64,000 bases of DNA from Zygnema cylindricum (GCA_037447655.1 JBBHKE010002251.1:1-64000), one strand, 5' to 3'; counted from the stretch's first letter, positions 1 through 12,574 are shown. Notes: generated by a model from the sequence alone, not told the origin. Program-made: numbers and translations.

Positions 1-534
1 TGTATGGTTTGACTAATGGAATGAATGGATGGATAGGAAATAAAGAAATAATCACAAATCATTTTTTGTATCTTTGTCCTTTTGGACATAAAAGGACAAC
101 TGTTTTCCCAATTTTGTTTTTTCTTTTTTCTTAGTCTATCTTTTGATTAAGAACTAAGAAAAAATAGATCTATGAATATTTTGAAGTTGTGTTAAGAAAT
201 TTTTGGCACTCTTCCATTATCGTTACATTTGTTGTTCCAAAGTTTGTGGTCCAATCCTTTTTTTTTCTCAAATTGTTTTTCCATCCTCATCAATTTTGTG
301 GAACCAAAGTTTGTTTTGGAAAAGGACGAAATGAAAAACTTTTTTTGTTCCCTTGTGCTCCAATGGTTAACTTTATTTAACAAAGGTGTACATCACTCGC
401 ACACAATCCATAATCAAAAACATAAAACAAGACCCATAAAACAATAAAGGAAATATAGAGCATAAAAAAGTCAAGCCACGGAAAGCAGGAAGTGTATTTT
501 CTGACGGGGATTCTATTAGTTGAAACTACCAAGT
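1..534. other. AT-rich intergenic DNA
   Basis: No gene is recognisable. The stretch is AT-rich with homopolymer T and A runs. Short open frames overlap on both strands without family resemblance or splice-consistent structure. Confidence 0.6.
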
Positions 535-714
535 CAACACGAGCATGTTGAGGCTTACAGGACTTTTGTCCATTTTTACACTGGAACCTTCAATCGGAAG
601 TTGAGGATCTTGGCTTTCAATCGCGACCGTCAGATCCACAATCGGACAAGTGTGTACGGAAAAAGATGTTTTAAGTGGCAAAAAAAACCTTACCACTAAT
701 AGCGATATAGTGTA
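535..714. repeat. MITE, TACACCG-TIR family, 5'-truncated copy
   Basis: The right arm is clear: a stretch reading GTGTGTACGGAAAAAGATG, then TTTTAAGTGGC, then CACTAATAGCGATATAGTGTA. The interior carries the family core ('CTTTCAATCGCGACCGTCAGATCC'-like) seen in the full copies at 1133-1353, 2204-2421 and 63302-63522. The left arm is missing or too diverged, so the start is approximate. Confidence 0.6.
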
Positions 715-1132
715 GTTTCTCATTACGACTTCCCCGTTTTCGTTTGTGACATTGGATTACATTTGAGAGTGTTACCTTTCGATTGCCCTCCCACAGGAAA
801 AAATTCAGCGCTTGATCGTACAATCAAGGACAGTTGAGTGCCCAAAAATAGTGTTGACAAGTTGTATTCCTGTGCAGAATAGTTGAGGGAGACGGAGCTT
901 ATGAAGAAGCTGCGATGGTAAACCGTCTGAGTGCGTGGGAACAAAAGAAACGAAAAGTCGAAACTAAACTAAAAAGGATAGGACGAAGGAAATGAACCGA
1001 AACTAAAATCGAAAGGTGAAGGATAAAACACTTTCGCTCCAACTTTGCAAAATTAAACGACTAAGATTAAGTTGTGGTTGAGCTTGTGAAATATATTTTT
1101 CGGACGAAAGAAAAGCCAAATGTGGGATATAG

Positions 1133-1353
1133 TACACCGTGTATCTTTATTAGCGTTAATGTTTTTTTTGCCACTTAAAACATTTTTTCTCCGTAGGCAC
1201 TTGTTGGATTTTGGATCTGACTGTTGCGATTGAAAGTTAAGGTTCTCAGCTTCCAATTGGGGGTCTCAAAGTGAGAATGGGACAAGTGTGTACGGAAATA
1301 AGATGTTTTAAGTCGCGAAAAAAATACTAACACTAATAGCGATACACGGTGTA
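1133..1353. repeat. MITE, TACACCG-TIR family, subfamily I
   Basis: Terminal inverted repeats TACACCGTGTATCTTTATTA and its counterpart ending ATACACGGTGTA enclose about 221 bp. The arms continue inwards as inverted repeats (GCCACTTAAAACAT / ATGTTTTAAGTCGC), so each arm is about 65 bp and a transcript would fold into a long hairpin. The outer TA fits a TA target duplication, as in Tc1/mariner-type (Stowaway-like) MITEs. No coding capacity. Confidence 0.75.
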
Positions 1354-2018
1354 GTTTCAGTGAGAATGGTTCAGAAATAAAAAAGTGAGACTCGGTTTAC
1401 TTGCAAGCTTTGAGGCGGTGAAAAGGCACGGAAAACTGAAACTGAAATTGGTCTACGTGCTCCAAAATGCATCCCTGTTTTCAATATTTGCCCATTGTAC
1501 TTGTTTTCTTAACTAAAATCGGTACCTGAGTTGAGATGGCTCGTCAGTCCAGATTCAATATGACTCCAATTAGGGTTTTACATAGAAGAAAATTACACAA
1601 AAAAAATAAAAAAAAGGAAACTGCATACGAGACATAAAAAAATAAAAAGACAGAGAATAGAGCTACAGTGCTGGAGTGAATAATTCTCAGTCTTTGGTTT
1701 TAACCGATAGAGCGAAAATCTCAAATAATTCCTATCCGCCAAACCCTCAAATCTACTCTTCTCTGTAATCTTCGTTCCAGCCCTAAAACCCTAGTTTCAT
1801 TTTAACCATTGGTTAACCACGTGGCACTGCATAAGTGGAAGAGTGTATCAGACGGCGTGTGACATCTACGGGGGATGAGGACGCGCCAAATCAAAAACAA
1901 TATCGTCAGCAATTTTAACAACATCGTCAGCAATTTTAACAATATAGCCAGCCATTTTAACAATACTATCGCCTGGTCAAATGTCGGCGCTGGTCGTATT
2001 TCTTGATAATACTGACAT
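1354..2018. other. Intergenic, no gene seen
   Basis: No recognisable coding signal. Contains A-rich runs and, at about 1900-1970, short tandem units of 'acaat-atcgtcagcaattttaa' type (about three imperfect copies). Confidence 0.5.
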
Positions 2019-2192
2019 CAGAGGTCACAATCGGGTACACGAACCTGGCCGTACCCAAAAAAAAATGTTTTTGAATCATCCGGCTGAATCCGGCTGGCCC
2101 CTAAAATTTGGAACCCGAATCCGTTCCGGATCCGACCGGACCGGCCGGGTACGGATTCGGTTACGGATTCGGGTACCCGATTTTGACCTCTA
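2019..2192. repeat. hAT-like MITE (CAGAGGTC TIR), small copy
   Basis: Left end CAGAGGTCACAATCGGGTAC and right end, reverse-complemented, TAGAGGTCAAAATCGGGTAC form an inverted repeat. The interior has repeated 'ggattcgg' and 'cggatccg' motifs shared with the 61715-62166 element, which has a perfect 8-bp duplication. Here the flanks (actgacat / actggtac) match only partly, so the duplication has decayed. Confidence 0.6.
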
Positions 2193-2203
2193 ACTGGTAC
2201 ATT

Positions 2204-2421
2204 ACACCGTGTATCGCTATTAGTGTTAATGATTTTTTTGCCACTTAAAACATCTTTTCTCCGTACACATGAACGATTTTCAATTTGAGACCACCAATCA
2301 GAAGCTGGGAATCTTACCTTTCAATCGCAACCGTCAGATCCACAATCCGACATGTGTGAAAGGAGAAAAAATGTGCTAAGTGGCGGAAAAAGTATTAATA
2401 CTAATAGCGATTCACGGTGTA
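2204..2421. repeat. MITE, TACACCG-TIR family, subfamily I
   Basis: Left arm TACACCGTGTATCGCTATTA and right arm ...TAATAGCGATTCACGGTGTA. The flanks are also symmetric in this copy (TGGTACA before and TGTACCA after, 2195-2429), so the palindrome is longer here. The interior shows the family core with 'CAATCGCAACCGTCAGATCC'. No open frame of note. Confidence 0.78.
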
Positions 2422-2429
2422 CTGTACCA

Positions 2430-2730
2430 GTAATGTAGTGCGTATTGAGCCGATATGTCAATGATATATCGCGCTCCTATTTCCGTACAAAAATCAAGTG
2501 TCTGCACGGTTGATATTTACGCTTTCCCTGTACGCAAAACTGTCTGAAAATTGTACAAGACTGGTAACGTACGGACAGAGTACACCCAGAGCTATTATTA
2601 CTTTATTAGTGTTATTACAGTTACAACATTATTAGTACTGGGCTTATATTAAACGGTTATTAATTTCTAGTTCGGCTCCGAAGTACGTGGCGGTTTAAAA
2701 CGTTTAAAGACTTTGAGGGCCATTCCAAGC
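2430..2730. other. Intergenic, no gene seen
   Basis: AT-rich DNA with no recognisable gene between two MITE copies. Confidence 0.5.
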
Positions 2731-2915
2731 TACACCGCTCATCGTTATTAACGTTAAGGATGTATGTGTTAATGCGAAATTAGAACTAATAACAGTAATT
2801 TAGTGCAAATAGCTGTCCACTTCCTTTAATAGTGTTATTACACTATTTTGTGATTTTTGGCCAGAAAAGTCTTTACCGAATTAGTTTTATTAACTCAAAT
2901 AACGATCAGCGGTGT
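2731..2915. repeat. MITE, TACACCG-TIR family, subfamily II
   Basis: Ends are TACACCGCTCATCGTTATTA and ...TAACGATCAGCGGTGTA. The interior differs from subfamily I: it holds 'GAAATTAGAACTAATAACAG', 'TTTAGTGCAAATAG' and 'TATTTTGTGATTTTTGG'. The same interior recurs at 62757-62942, so at least two interiors share one terminal sequence. A further fragment with 'CAGCATATAATTACG' follows at about 2916-3010. Confidence 0.7.
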
Positions 2916-3598
2916 AGCTAGTATCACTATTTGCTATTTTATGGTCAGACAGAAAAAAAACCAGCATATAATTACGTTTATCAACACTAATAATGGTTCA
3001 GTGAACCAGAGAATATTGTTAAATGAAACTTTTGAAAAACCTCACAATTAGAAGGATAAAGCAAAAATACGAAAATACAAAGGTACAAAATACAGAAATA
3101 TGTTGACTGGAAGCTCAAACATCGCTAAACTTTATTCCTCAGGAGCTCAGTAACGTGTCAAGTGGTTCAAAAGTAAAAAAAAAGGTCGAAGGTGTAGCAA
3201 ACGACCACCGAAGGAAAAGGCTCACAGCCCTACGAGAAGACTGCCCTAAGTTACACATTTGAACCTACATGGAAACATAAAGTTTAAAGTAAAAACAGGA
3301 AAAACTAAATTATGTCTTGAAAACTGCGACTACGGTACTCGCCTAACTTTTGTACTCTACAAAACCTTACAAGGAAACAACTGAATTTTACAAAACAGAT
3401 CTCGAATCTTCAGAGGTTTCATGAACCCTAGAACACCCTAACACCTTCCTCCTCCTCCTCCCTCCAATTCTCCCTTTACAACGGCACCAGAAACTTCTCT
3501 GCGAATCAACTTTACCCCTCCGTCTTTCTCTCCCTCTCCCTCTCACTCACCCTCTTAGCCCTTTCCTTCCCATCTCCCTTCTCCCCTCCCCCTTCTCC
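2916..3598. other. Intergenic / 3' flank of the 3599-9859 gene
   Basis: Holds MITE debris up to about 3010, then AT-rich DNA with no clear gene. From about 3430 to 3598 the plus strand is C/T-rich, so the minus-strand transcript of the neighbouring gene would have a purine-rich 3' region. A splice-donor-like GTAAGG overlaps that gene's stop codon (3599-3601), so an extra 3' exon here cannot be excluded. Confidence 0.4.
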
Positions 3599-6500
3599 TT
3601 ACCACCTGTCGGACCTCCCATCCTCGGAACCACACCCCACCGCAGCGAGTCTCGTAGCCGCGGGTCTAACTAACTTCGTAGAGCCGGTGCCATTAACACT
3701 TCCCGACATAGAACCCGGAGGTTTTCCCTTCCCTAACGGACCATTCAGAGGCTTTTGACTGCTTCCCAAATTTCCCATCACCGAACCGGCCAATCCCATT
3801 CCACGAACCTGTCCCTCGGATCTCCCAATTTGTTCCCCTATGGGACCTTGCATAGAACCCGGTAATCTCACTACCGACCCTTTCCCGACTCCCCTTGGAG
3901 CTCCAGAAAACGGAGGAGCCATATCCGAGCCTCGTTTCAAAGGTTTGGAAGGTTTGAATCCTACACTCTCCCTACTCTCACCATACAAGCTTTCTGATGG
4001 TCCTCCTCCTTCCCTCCTCTCAAAACGAGAGCCACCTTCTTCCCCACTATTCTCGTATTTTGTCGGAGATCCCACACTGGCCTTGGGAATAGCATTGGAA
4101 GGCGCATTTCCTTCTTCTCCTTCATTATTGGTCTCAACTGTATTAACTGTATTAATCACTCTCGTCTCTTCTCGATGACCGAGCGAACCTTCAGTCGAAC
4201 TAATTTCTGGTACCGACTTACATCCCACTGCTTTCAAAATTCTCCGAAGACACGAGGGAATTCCCTTACCTCCGTGTGTCGAGGGAACAGTTAAACCCTC
4301 CACTTTCAAAGGGGTTATTAAACCGTGCTCTTTTAAAGACGGTTGTCGCATCCCAGAACAGCTGTAAGCCCCTCCTGGATGACCCGTACTACTCGCCTCC
4401 CCTCCTCCCAACCGACCTTCCACCTCTCCTTCTCCTATAGCTTTCCTTCCTCGTGGACTATTATTATCTCCAGGGACACAAGAGGCCTCTGTGGCCTCTG
4501 TCATTTTCTCATTCGCTGGAATGGATGTTAAGGAATTCTCATCCACACCGTTTGTTGGCCCACAAGACTGCTGTACCGCATTCTCCCACGCGCCCTGTCT
4601 CAGGCTTCTCCCAACTCCTTCACTATTTCTCAAATACGAGCTAGGACCTGTCTCGGGCTGTTTTCCTGAGATCTTCCCTCCTCCTGAACGAGAATCTCCC
4701 ATGGCAAAAGACCTACCGGAATCTTCTCCTCCGTCGGCTATCGCTTTGTCCATTTCCTCTCTCGTTCCTTGCGTTCGTCCCGACCTTTCGGTAGAGGGCA
4801 CTTCGGACATACCATCGTCGTCCACAGTATAAGTATCGTCATCGGCATAAATCTCGGTATCATCAGTCTCTCCCTCGACTGCTCCGCTCAAAAGAGAAGA
4901 GGAAGGTGCGGCTGATCCGGCCAGTGCCAAAGCAGATGGCCGCAATGTTATTCCTCGATAGTTCATACCCACGGTTCGTAAACGAGAACCGCAATGAAAA
5001 TGTTTCTTCTTCAGATCCAAACCAAGAGGACCCAGTATCATCGCCTGCAGGTAACACGGCAAACAATTAACAACGGGTACAACTATTAACAACAATTAAC
5101 AACAATTAGCCACACGTGATAAACCTGAAAGCTTGTTCCAATAATGACTATTGTTTAGAAGCAAAATATGGAGCAAAATATGACTGTCCTGGTTGGAACC
5201 TCTTGCTGACATGATAGAGATACATGCAACACACCTTTTACTCTCCTAAACCTCCTGACTTAAGTCAATCCCACCACGGTTAATGAAAATTTTTAACAAC
5301 CGCAATGCCAGTGCAACTGCAGCAAATAGCTAAATTTTTTTCTGAAAGAAACAACTCAGCAACAAACATTCAGAAAAAACACAGTTGACTGCAATAATAC
5401 AGTTTAAAACAACACCGTGAACAGCTATGAAAGTAAAGAAATATTAGCTTGGAGTTTATATTAGTGTTATTAACTCTACTTCAGTTCCAATGGCTAATTT
5501 TGAAAAGTCTGATGAATTTTAGTTCAAAAAAAAGAAATTTGTGTTATTAACTATTTTGTGGTCAAAGGACAAAAAAAAAAAAAACAGCATCGAATTACTT
5601 TTATCAACGCTAACAGCGGTTTACAGTGTAGCTTTAAACCATTACCTGCTGTTGCAAGTTCTTAATAGAAGCTCCACCTGATGAAGGAGGGTGATTTTGA
5701 ACCCAACGACGATAGGCACACAAAAGTACACTTGCACTGAGCCATACCCCTGGAACCCATTGCACACATTCCTCAAGAAAATCTCCATAATGCAAGGCAC
5801 CCTTAACCACATGGGGTCTTCCCTTCTTCTTTTCGTATTCACCAACAGCAAGAGCCTTCAAATTTTCCCATTGATCGTTGGTTAAGAATTTTCCTCTCGC
5901 GTTTACTTTTTTTGGTGAGCAACTTCCTAACTCTGGCTCTGATGGAGGTATCAAACCAGCTTGACTTTGACCGCCTTTGACTTCACAGCCTCGAGAAGGT
6001 CCTCCCTCTTCAGAATCTCCAGCCCTTTCCTCACTATCGACCAATTTCTGCACATTATGATGTTTCTCCGGAAAACAATTTTTGCCGTCTGTTTTTGAAA
6101 ACGACTGCGAAGGACCATTACTACTTTCATTTCTACTGATTTCTCTGCCATTACCATTACGACTCAAAAGATTTTGCCAAACCTGACAATCCATGTTTCC
6201 CAATCTGTCCGGTAAATCAGAACTGTTCACTGTCAACTCCTGAGACAAATGAGGCACGATACTATTTTCCTCGATTCTCCCTTTTCCCTGTTCGTCTCTT
6301 TCTGCCGCTCGTGTCCAAAAATCAGCACATTCCGTCTGCTTCACTTCCTGTTCTACTGCAAAAACTCCGTTTTTTGTCTTTTCTGAATGACTTTCTCTCA
6401 ATCCATCCCTTGTTCCATTGACTGGAAGCATAATAGATTCTCCATTTGTATTCAAACCGGCATTTTCTCGGCCGTTTTCAGAATGCAAAATCAGTCCAAT

Positions 6501-9500
6501 GCTCAGCTTTGGGAGACTCAAATCTCTTCCTAAAGACAAAGACGCATCTCCCTGTCTCCAAATGGGTACCTTTGTAACACTTTCTGCTACATCTCCCTTC
6601 TGTGAAACTGAATCTTCATCCATGTGTCCCATCCCTAAAGTCCAGTTCCCCGGATCTCCATCATCTCTATCTTTCCGCCCTAATGAAGTTACAACTCCAA
6701 CACGAACTACCTCCTCCTCTTCCTCTCCCGAAGACGAGTTATGGGTTTTTCTTTTCTTTGTCAGTTCCCCTTGTTTGTTTTTCTGTAAAACAAAAGAACT
6801 GTCCAATTTAGAAAGTGTGTCTCGTCCACACTGTAAACTCAATCCAGCTCCACAAACGGTTTCACTATTCTCCCTCTTTTTCCCAATACTATCATTTTCA
6901 GTCGGTCCTCTTTGGTCCGTAAAACCGGCTATCTCTCTGCTGTCACCGAATTTAGTTCCCGCCATATTACTCTTGCCCATGTCACGTCCTCCCCATGAGA
7001 ACCCGACTCTTTCAATAGGAGGACTCGTATCCACATGTTCTATGGTGTCTAAATTGCTTCTCCCTTGTGTGCCTGGTCCATTAGTACCCACTCTCGTATA
7101 ATGATCATAAAACAAGGCCCACTCAAGTTGAGTCTGTATTTGTGGATTACTCACGACAGGCTCAACAGGAGGGAGACTCCCAAACTGTCCTCCTACCTTG
7201 AGGTTTCCTTTCGACATCCCATTCCTATCCTTTGGAAGAAACGGTTTTCCTGGAGAGGTCCGCCCTAATTGACTTCGAAGAAGAGATGCGATGGTTTCCA
7301 CTCCAGCTCCAAAGTCTTGTCTCGTTCCTAATGCTTCACTCTCCTCTCCCTTCGACTCCAACCACGAAGGTGATGTTCGAAATGGACCTCTAAGGCCTTT
7401 ACTAGCGATGTTTAGACCGTGTTTTGCCCCTTTAGGAGATGATGACCCAAAACCTCCTGGTCTTGTACCGATGTCCATGAATTGTCTCTCTTGGAGGGCA
7501 ACTACAGTACTTTTGAATGGTCCTATGGCAGTTGAATCTGTATGCAATCTGTCCATGGGAAGGTTATTTACATTCTTCGAAAGGTCGTGGATTGGTCTAT
7601 CTCTTCCAGACGTATCTGGAGCATTAGTTTTTGCGGCTTTCTTCTCTTCGAGCATTCTACATTGTTCTTGTAAAAGATGTAAAACTCGCCCTCTTCCTGT
7701 CGGGGCATCATTTCCCACATTGGAAGTATCTGACTTTACCTCTACTCCAGCTCCTTGTCGAACTGCAATTCCTCCTCCTCCCCCTCCTCCTCCTCCTCCT
7801 CCTCCTCCTCCTCCTCCTCCTCCTCCTCCTCCTCCTCCTCCTCCCAGAATCGAACCGAAAATCCCACAAACACCACCACGCGGCTTGAGTATTTCCAAAG
7901 AGGAGACTGTTGCCTTCCCGACAGTTTCTATTCCTTTCTCCTTCCTTTTCATGGCTGCCTTATTGCAAGCTGCACTCAGATATTCCACAATATCTGCCGG
8001 AGGGCTTCTATTCATGTCCAAAAAACTAGGTATCCCTCCACCTCCCAACGATCTCGTTTTAACCTTAGGCTCCATCTGTAGTTTAAAATTGGTCAATACC
8101 TCACTCTGTCCAACCACTGGAGCTTTAGAAACAGATAATTGGAGACTTGAACGAGGGTCAGGAACAGTGGTTGTATCTCCAGTCAGTAAATATATTCCTT
8201 CATCAGACTCCTCTATGCCAGCTTTTCCATTTGGAGGCCTATCTAGTACCTGTATCCCATTAAATCCCAGCCAATCGGAGGTGTCACGTAGTCGCTTGTC
8301 CTGCTTATTACCTCCCTGCATTATTGAATCCATAACAGAAGTGACTTGATTGACTGCTGTACACACCTCTCTCTCTCCACCATTTCCACTTTCACCGACT
8401 CTCTCACAAACCTTCTCAACTGGAACGGAAAGCAACTCCGGAGTCTGTATTGCTGCTGCCTCTTCTGTACAAGGTGACGCCACTTGTTTGCAATCCTCCA
8501 ATTGTGCATTGCTAACATTTGGAACTGCCTTCAGACCACCATCCAAAATATCTTTAATATCTTTCTCTTTTTTGACAGTAGAGCTTAAAACTTCTTTATC
8601 AGGAGTTAACCTTGTTGAATCCTCAACATCCGGTCCAGATCCCTTCACCTCTATGCAATCCTCTTCCTGACCTCCCGAAGGCAAAAGTTTCTCAAGCCTT
8701 TGTCCATGTACGGGTCCTTTGTTTCCAGGCATTGCTATTCCCTCACTTTGAGCCACACTAACTTCATGAGAATTATCGGTTCTGATGTTCGGTATGTCTT
8801 CCTGTTGACTCTGTTTTTTCTCTTGCGAAAACAACAACGGCTGTTTTCCTCTCCTGTCTACTTCAGATCTATCTGTATCTACTTCCACATTCACGCTCGA
8901 TTTTGCAACCGTTTGTGCATCATCTTCGTCCACTCTCTCACTATCTTCCTCAGCTTTGCTATCAATCCCTTCAGAAAATTCCTCAACATTCAAACGTGTC
9001 TTTAACTCTGTCCTGTCTCCAGTTGTAGTAGAAGCCACAACAGTCTTTGCAACTAACTCACGAATGCGTCTTTCAGCTTTCAACAGCTTCAAATGAAGCT
9101 CTGCAAAAAAAAAAAAAAAAAAAAACATTTCAGTACAAACAAACTAATGAGATTCATACTTAAGACTTCTGCTGCTAGATAAATTGACCGAACTGAATAA
9201 ACTGACTAACTGACTTCACTGACCATTTAAAAAAAAAAGTCAAAAGACATCAAAGTTTCCAGTCAATGATGACTACCGAGCATAATCAAAATTAATGGTC
9301 TAACTCTGATGGAATCACAGAAAACCACACTTAAAACTTGTTCTTCTATCGCTTACTTTTCAGCTAGAATCGCATTTACCAAAAGGTATTACATTTTCAA
9401 CAAATTTGAAAGAAATAAAGCATTTTGTCTCGACAAAGAGAAAAAGTCGACATGATTAGAACTCTACATCATCATCGGCCCGATAAACATTGTTGTAATT

Positions 9501-9859
9501 AAATTGCTTTCATGCTTAAAAAGATGAAAACCTCGAACAGAAGTTCAAACTGCAGATGTTCTTGCCAAGAAAACAAACTTACCTTAACTCCCTTATTCTT
9601 GGTTTCCATCATAAAACCAGTTACCAACTTTGAAAAACATCCATTAGAAAAGCGAAGGAAAACATAAAAGAGAGGGAAAACACCAACCTTCCAATTCTTC
9701 TTTCAAATAACAGATTTCTCTCGCCTGTCTTCTATTGCTGGCTTTCAACCATTCAACGTCTTCCGCTTCCTCTTCTTCCTCTCTCTCTTCCTTCCTACAT
9801 ATGTCCGAAGAGGCTCCCTTCCACCCATATTTCCCTGTTCCAGTCCTCTGGCGCTTCAT
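3599..9859 (-). CDS. Unrecognised ~1690-aa coiled-coil, largely disordered protein (3 exons)
   Basis: Not a family I can name. Exons (minus strand): 9859-9688, 9100-5646 and 5044-3599; lengths 172+3455+1446 = 5073 nt, all phases consistent. Exon 1 codes a basic then very acidic start (residues 1-57) whose helical heptads continue across the junction into exon 2 (..KEELE/ELHLKLL..), giving a coiled coil at about 35-80. Then follow long Ser/Gly/Glu-rich disordered regions, a run of about 25 Gly near residues 477-501, and a KKRK basic motif near 830 followed by a Glu tract (possible nuclear signal). An ordered, aromatic-rich block lies at about 1128-1252, with motifs FLTNDQWENLK, ECVQWVPGVW and AYRRWVQNHP, spanning the exon 2/3 junction. 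The tail (1253-1690) is low complexity. Intron 1 (9101-9687) has an 18-T acceptor; intron 2 (5045-5645) holds a MITE. Nuclear role is inference only. Confidence 0.72.
5412..5630. repeat. MITE, TACACCG-TIR family, inside intron 2 of the 3599-9859 gene
   Basis: Left end ACACCGTGAACAGCTAT and right end TTACAGTGTA, with the interior motif 'TTATTAACTATTTTGTGGTC' of subfamily II. It occupies the part of the intron next to exon 2 and stops only about 15 bp from that exon's donor site (GT at 5644-5645). Confidence 0.6.
7771..7845. repeat. (CCT)n microsatellite encoding poly-Gly
   Basis: About 25 near-perfect CCT units on the plus strand, read as GGA glycine codons on the minus strand within exon 2 of the 3599-9859 gene. 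Probably length-variable between individuals. Confidence 0.9.
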
Positions 9860-10560
9860 GAAGTTTCTTCTGAAACCTCCTCTATTCCCTCTTTTTCCTC
9901 TATCTCTCCACCTCTCTCCCTCTCTCCGTCTCTCCGTCTCTCTCTCCCTCTCTCTCTCTTGCTCTCACCCTCTCCCTCTCTCTCTCTTGCTCTCACCCTC
10001 TCCCTCTCTCTCACTTCCTCTACACCTAAACCTATTCTCTCATCTTGTCTTCATATTTTCTTCATGCTAAGCACCACCTGCAGCCTGCTCATGGTTTTAA
10101 TTAGGGTTTCACTCACTTTGGCTTCCAAAGAAAGCAACAACTAAGGGATGTCCTATTGCTAAGTATTTGAAACGTACTGGAAGTTTCGTGGAAAGAGCCT
10201 CAGAAACCAAGGAAGCATCTCCAAGATGAGACAACTAACCGCCGACATGACTGACGTACAGTACTGGTTTGCCCTAATTTAGTTTGCCCTAATTTTTGGT
10301 TTGCCCTAAATTGGCTGTTCAAGGGTGCCTGTTTTTCTCCCAAGTGCCTCTGCAGGAGGTTTCAGGAACGCGGCGCGATGTTTCCGACAAGCGTCAGAAG
10401 TCGGCGATATTATAGAATCGGTACACTTTAAAGAGCCTTGCATGATTGGATAGAGGAGCAAAAGTCAGTGAGAGATATTAATTTTTGTTAGGTGACCACT
10501 TTGTCCTATGCCCTGCAGGATTACGACTGCAGTTGACTACTGTACCAGAACAAAGTACAC
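9860..10560 (-). promoter_or_regulatory. Probable 5' UTR / promoter of the 3599-9859 gene with (GA)n tract
   Basis: Immediately upstream (minus strand) of the ATG at 9857-9859 lies a CT-rich plus-strand tract at 9870-10025, i.e. (GA)n in the transcript orientation. It contains two tandem units of 'ctctctctcttgctctcaccctctcc'. GA-rich leaders and promoters are common upstream of plant genes. No TATA box is assigned. Beyond about 10080 I see no feature. Confidence 0.45.
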
Positions 10561-12574
10561 CGAATTAGAATAGCTCTGAAGTGCAAGGAAGGTTCGCATG
10601 GTACCGAGGCAGTGTACGAAAGGTGCCTTCGATGGCAGTTTCCGTACACACATTTTGGCGGAGTGGACTTTTTGACGGTTACGGTAATCTTCTAGGAAGT
10701 GCTGCCCTCAGGTGGAAATTAGCTTCGGTCACGTCGACATTAGCTTCACTTACGGCAGTTTCCACCTGATTACAGGAATTCCAGCGCAAAAGGAAGATAC
10801 TAGCCAGCTTCCACATAACGACAAGGGACGATTACATCAACGGCGTAGAAACTCGTATTTATACTAGGCCTTAGGTGAGAAAACAGACTTCGCGGTGTAC
10901 TTCTGTACGGTTTCAGCCAAAATTACACGAAAATTGAGAACCATTGGGCAATTTTCGGGTGATAAATGGTTTTTTTTACAAAGCGAATGACAAGAAAAAA
11001 TAGACGGGTGAAAGCGCAATGACTGGAATAGCCGTGGAGTTCGATAAGCCACTCGTAATCATACACGTGTATTTCACGGAAATCATGCTGTCTAGTTTCA
11101 TCCCGGTCGCTAATAGCAGCGTGGCTACAGTACAGGTAAGGTACTGTACCTTCCCTGTAGCTGTGAATGGTTGGAAGCAGAACCGGGCTGTGCAATTGGC
11201 CCCGCTATTGGATCGCGTAAATCGCCCGCGTTACGATCGAAAATTAACCATCCCAAAGGGCAAAGGTACACACAAGCTTCCTGAGGTCGACAAATTACCG
11301 TACAGAATCTTGTAAGGAAGGCCGGAAAGGGTAACACTTGGCCAGGTTCAGTACGGCTCGGTTCGGTTTCATTTCGTGTACCGAGCCGAATTAAACGACT
11401 CTGGAAATTCCGAACCAAAACTAAACCGTTGCATATCACCAAACCGTGCCACTAAACCCGCTAAACCGTTAGTAACCGGGGTCGTGTGCGATATAAGGAT
11501 TTCACCCAGCGCCAAGTATCCCACTAACTGGATGGATTTCAGCTGACGTGTCTTGTACGGTAGCCAGAAACAATAAAGTTACGGGAGGGTTTAGTGGTTC
11601 TTAAATTCTAACTGCACCGGATGCGCCTATTTTTAAGTGCAGTCGGGGGGTTAGCACTCGGCCCGCCTCGGTTCGGTTTAATATATGGCCGAACCGCAGT
11701 GAACGGTTTTAAACCGGCTTTTATAAATTCGAACCACCGTTGGATTTCACCATAGTTGTTAAAATCGTGCGAATTTTTCAATTTTTACGATTGAAACGTA
11801 TAATTCGTGACTTTTGAAAAAATAGCAAAAAAACGCGATGTACTTTCTGTACGGTAAACTGAACGGACAGTTTACGAGGAAAGTACAATAGTTTCCGTAA
11901 AATGTACGTTAATTTACGGAAATGAACGGAATTCGAGGAAAAGGTACGTCGCAGTTATTATTACTTTCTGTTCAGTGAACTGAACAGAAAATCATAGAAC
12001 CTGTACGTCATTTCATCGAAAATGTACGAACATTTTCGAAACGAGACGTTGAAACGTCACACTATTATCGCGCAGTAATTTGAAAACTATACAGGCGTCT
12101 TCTTCAATTTTTTTTGAAAGAAGCCGCCATGGAATGTTGAAAACGAAACCCCAAGGAAGCCGCCTCCTTATAACCTACCATGGTTGTCAGTCAGATCAGA
12201 CAGAAGGACTTTGACAAAATGTTTCCCTAGATAACGTTCGATCCTGGATGTGTAACATTCTAATATAATCTATTATCCCATACCCCGCAACCAGTTAACC
12301 AAGGAAGTCGAACACGAAATAAAAGTGTGACATGTACTTAAATAATATTGATTGTTTACCCCTCATTTAACGGGAAACCTTACAAACTGCGTTATATGAA
12401 ATTTTTTGTTTGTTTTACATGTACGAAATTGTACGGATGAAAATTCATTAACGATTTTTAATGATTTGTTAAAAACATTCAATGCTTTCGTTACGTGTAA
12501 TTCGTCGCGATTGAATCGTTCGCACTAAACGCTATGAACAACTATGGATTTCACTGACCTGAACCACTAAATAA
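10561..12574. other. Intergenic, rich in GTACG/TTTCCGTA motifs
   Basis: No gene recognised on either strand. At about 11820-12060 the DNA is dense in 'gtacggaaa', 'tttccgta' and 'aatgtacg' words, a pattern seen again near 15240-15440, 16900-16960 and 61000-61620. At 11330-11740 there are repeated 'gaaccg/cggttc' words that may be old transposon sequence. Confidence 0.45.

Noticed and set aside
7291-8349. Long plus-strand open frame antisense to the 3599-9859 gene
   Set aside because: It is the complement of the large exon 2; poly-Pro comes from the (CCT)n tract. The minus-strand frame has matching splice phases and a continuous 3455-nt exon.
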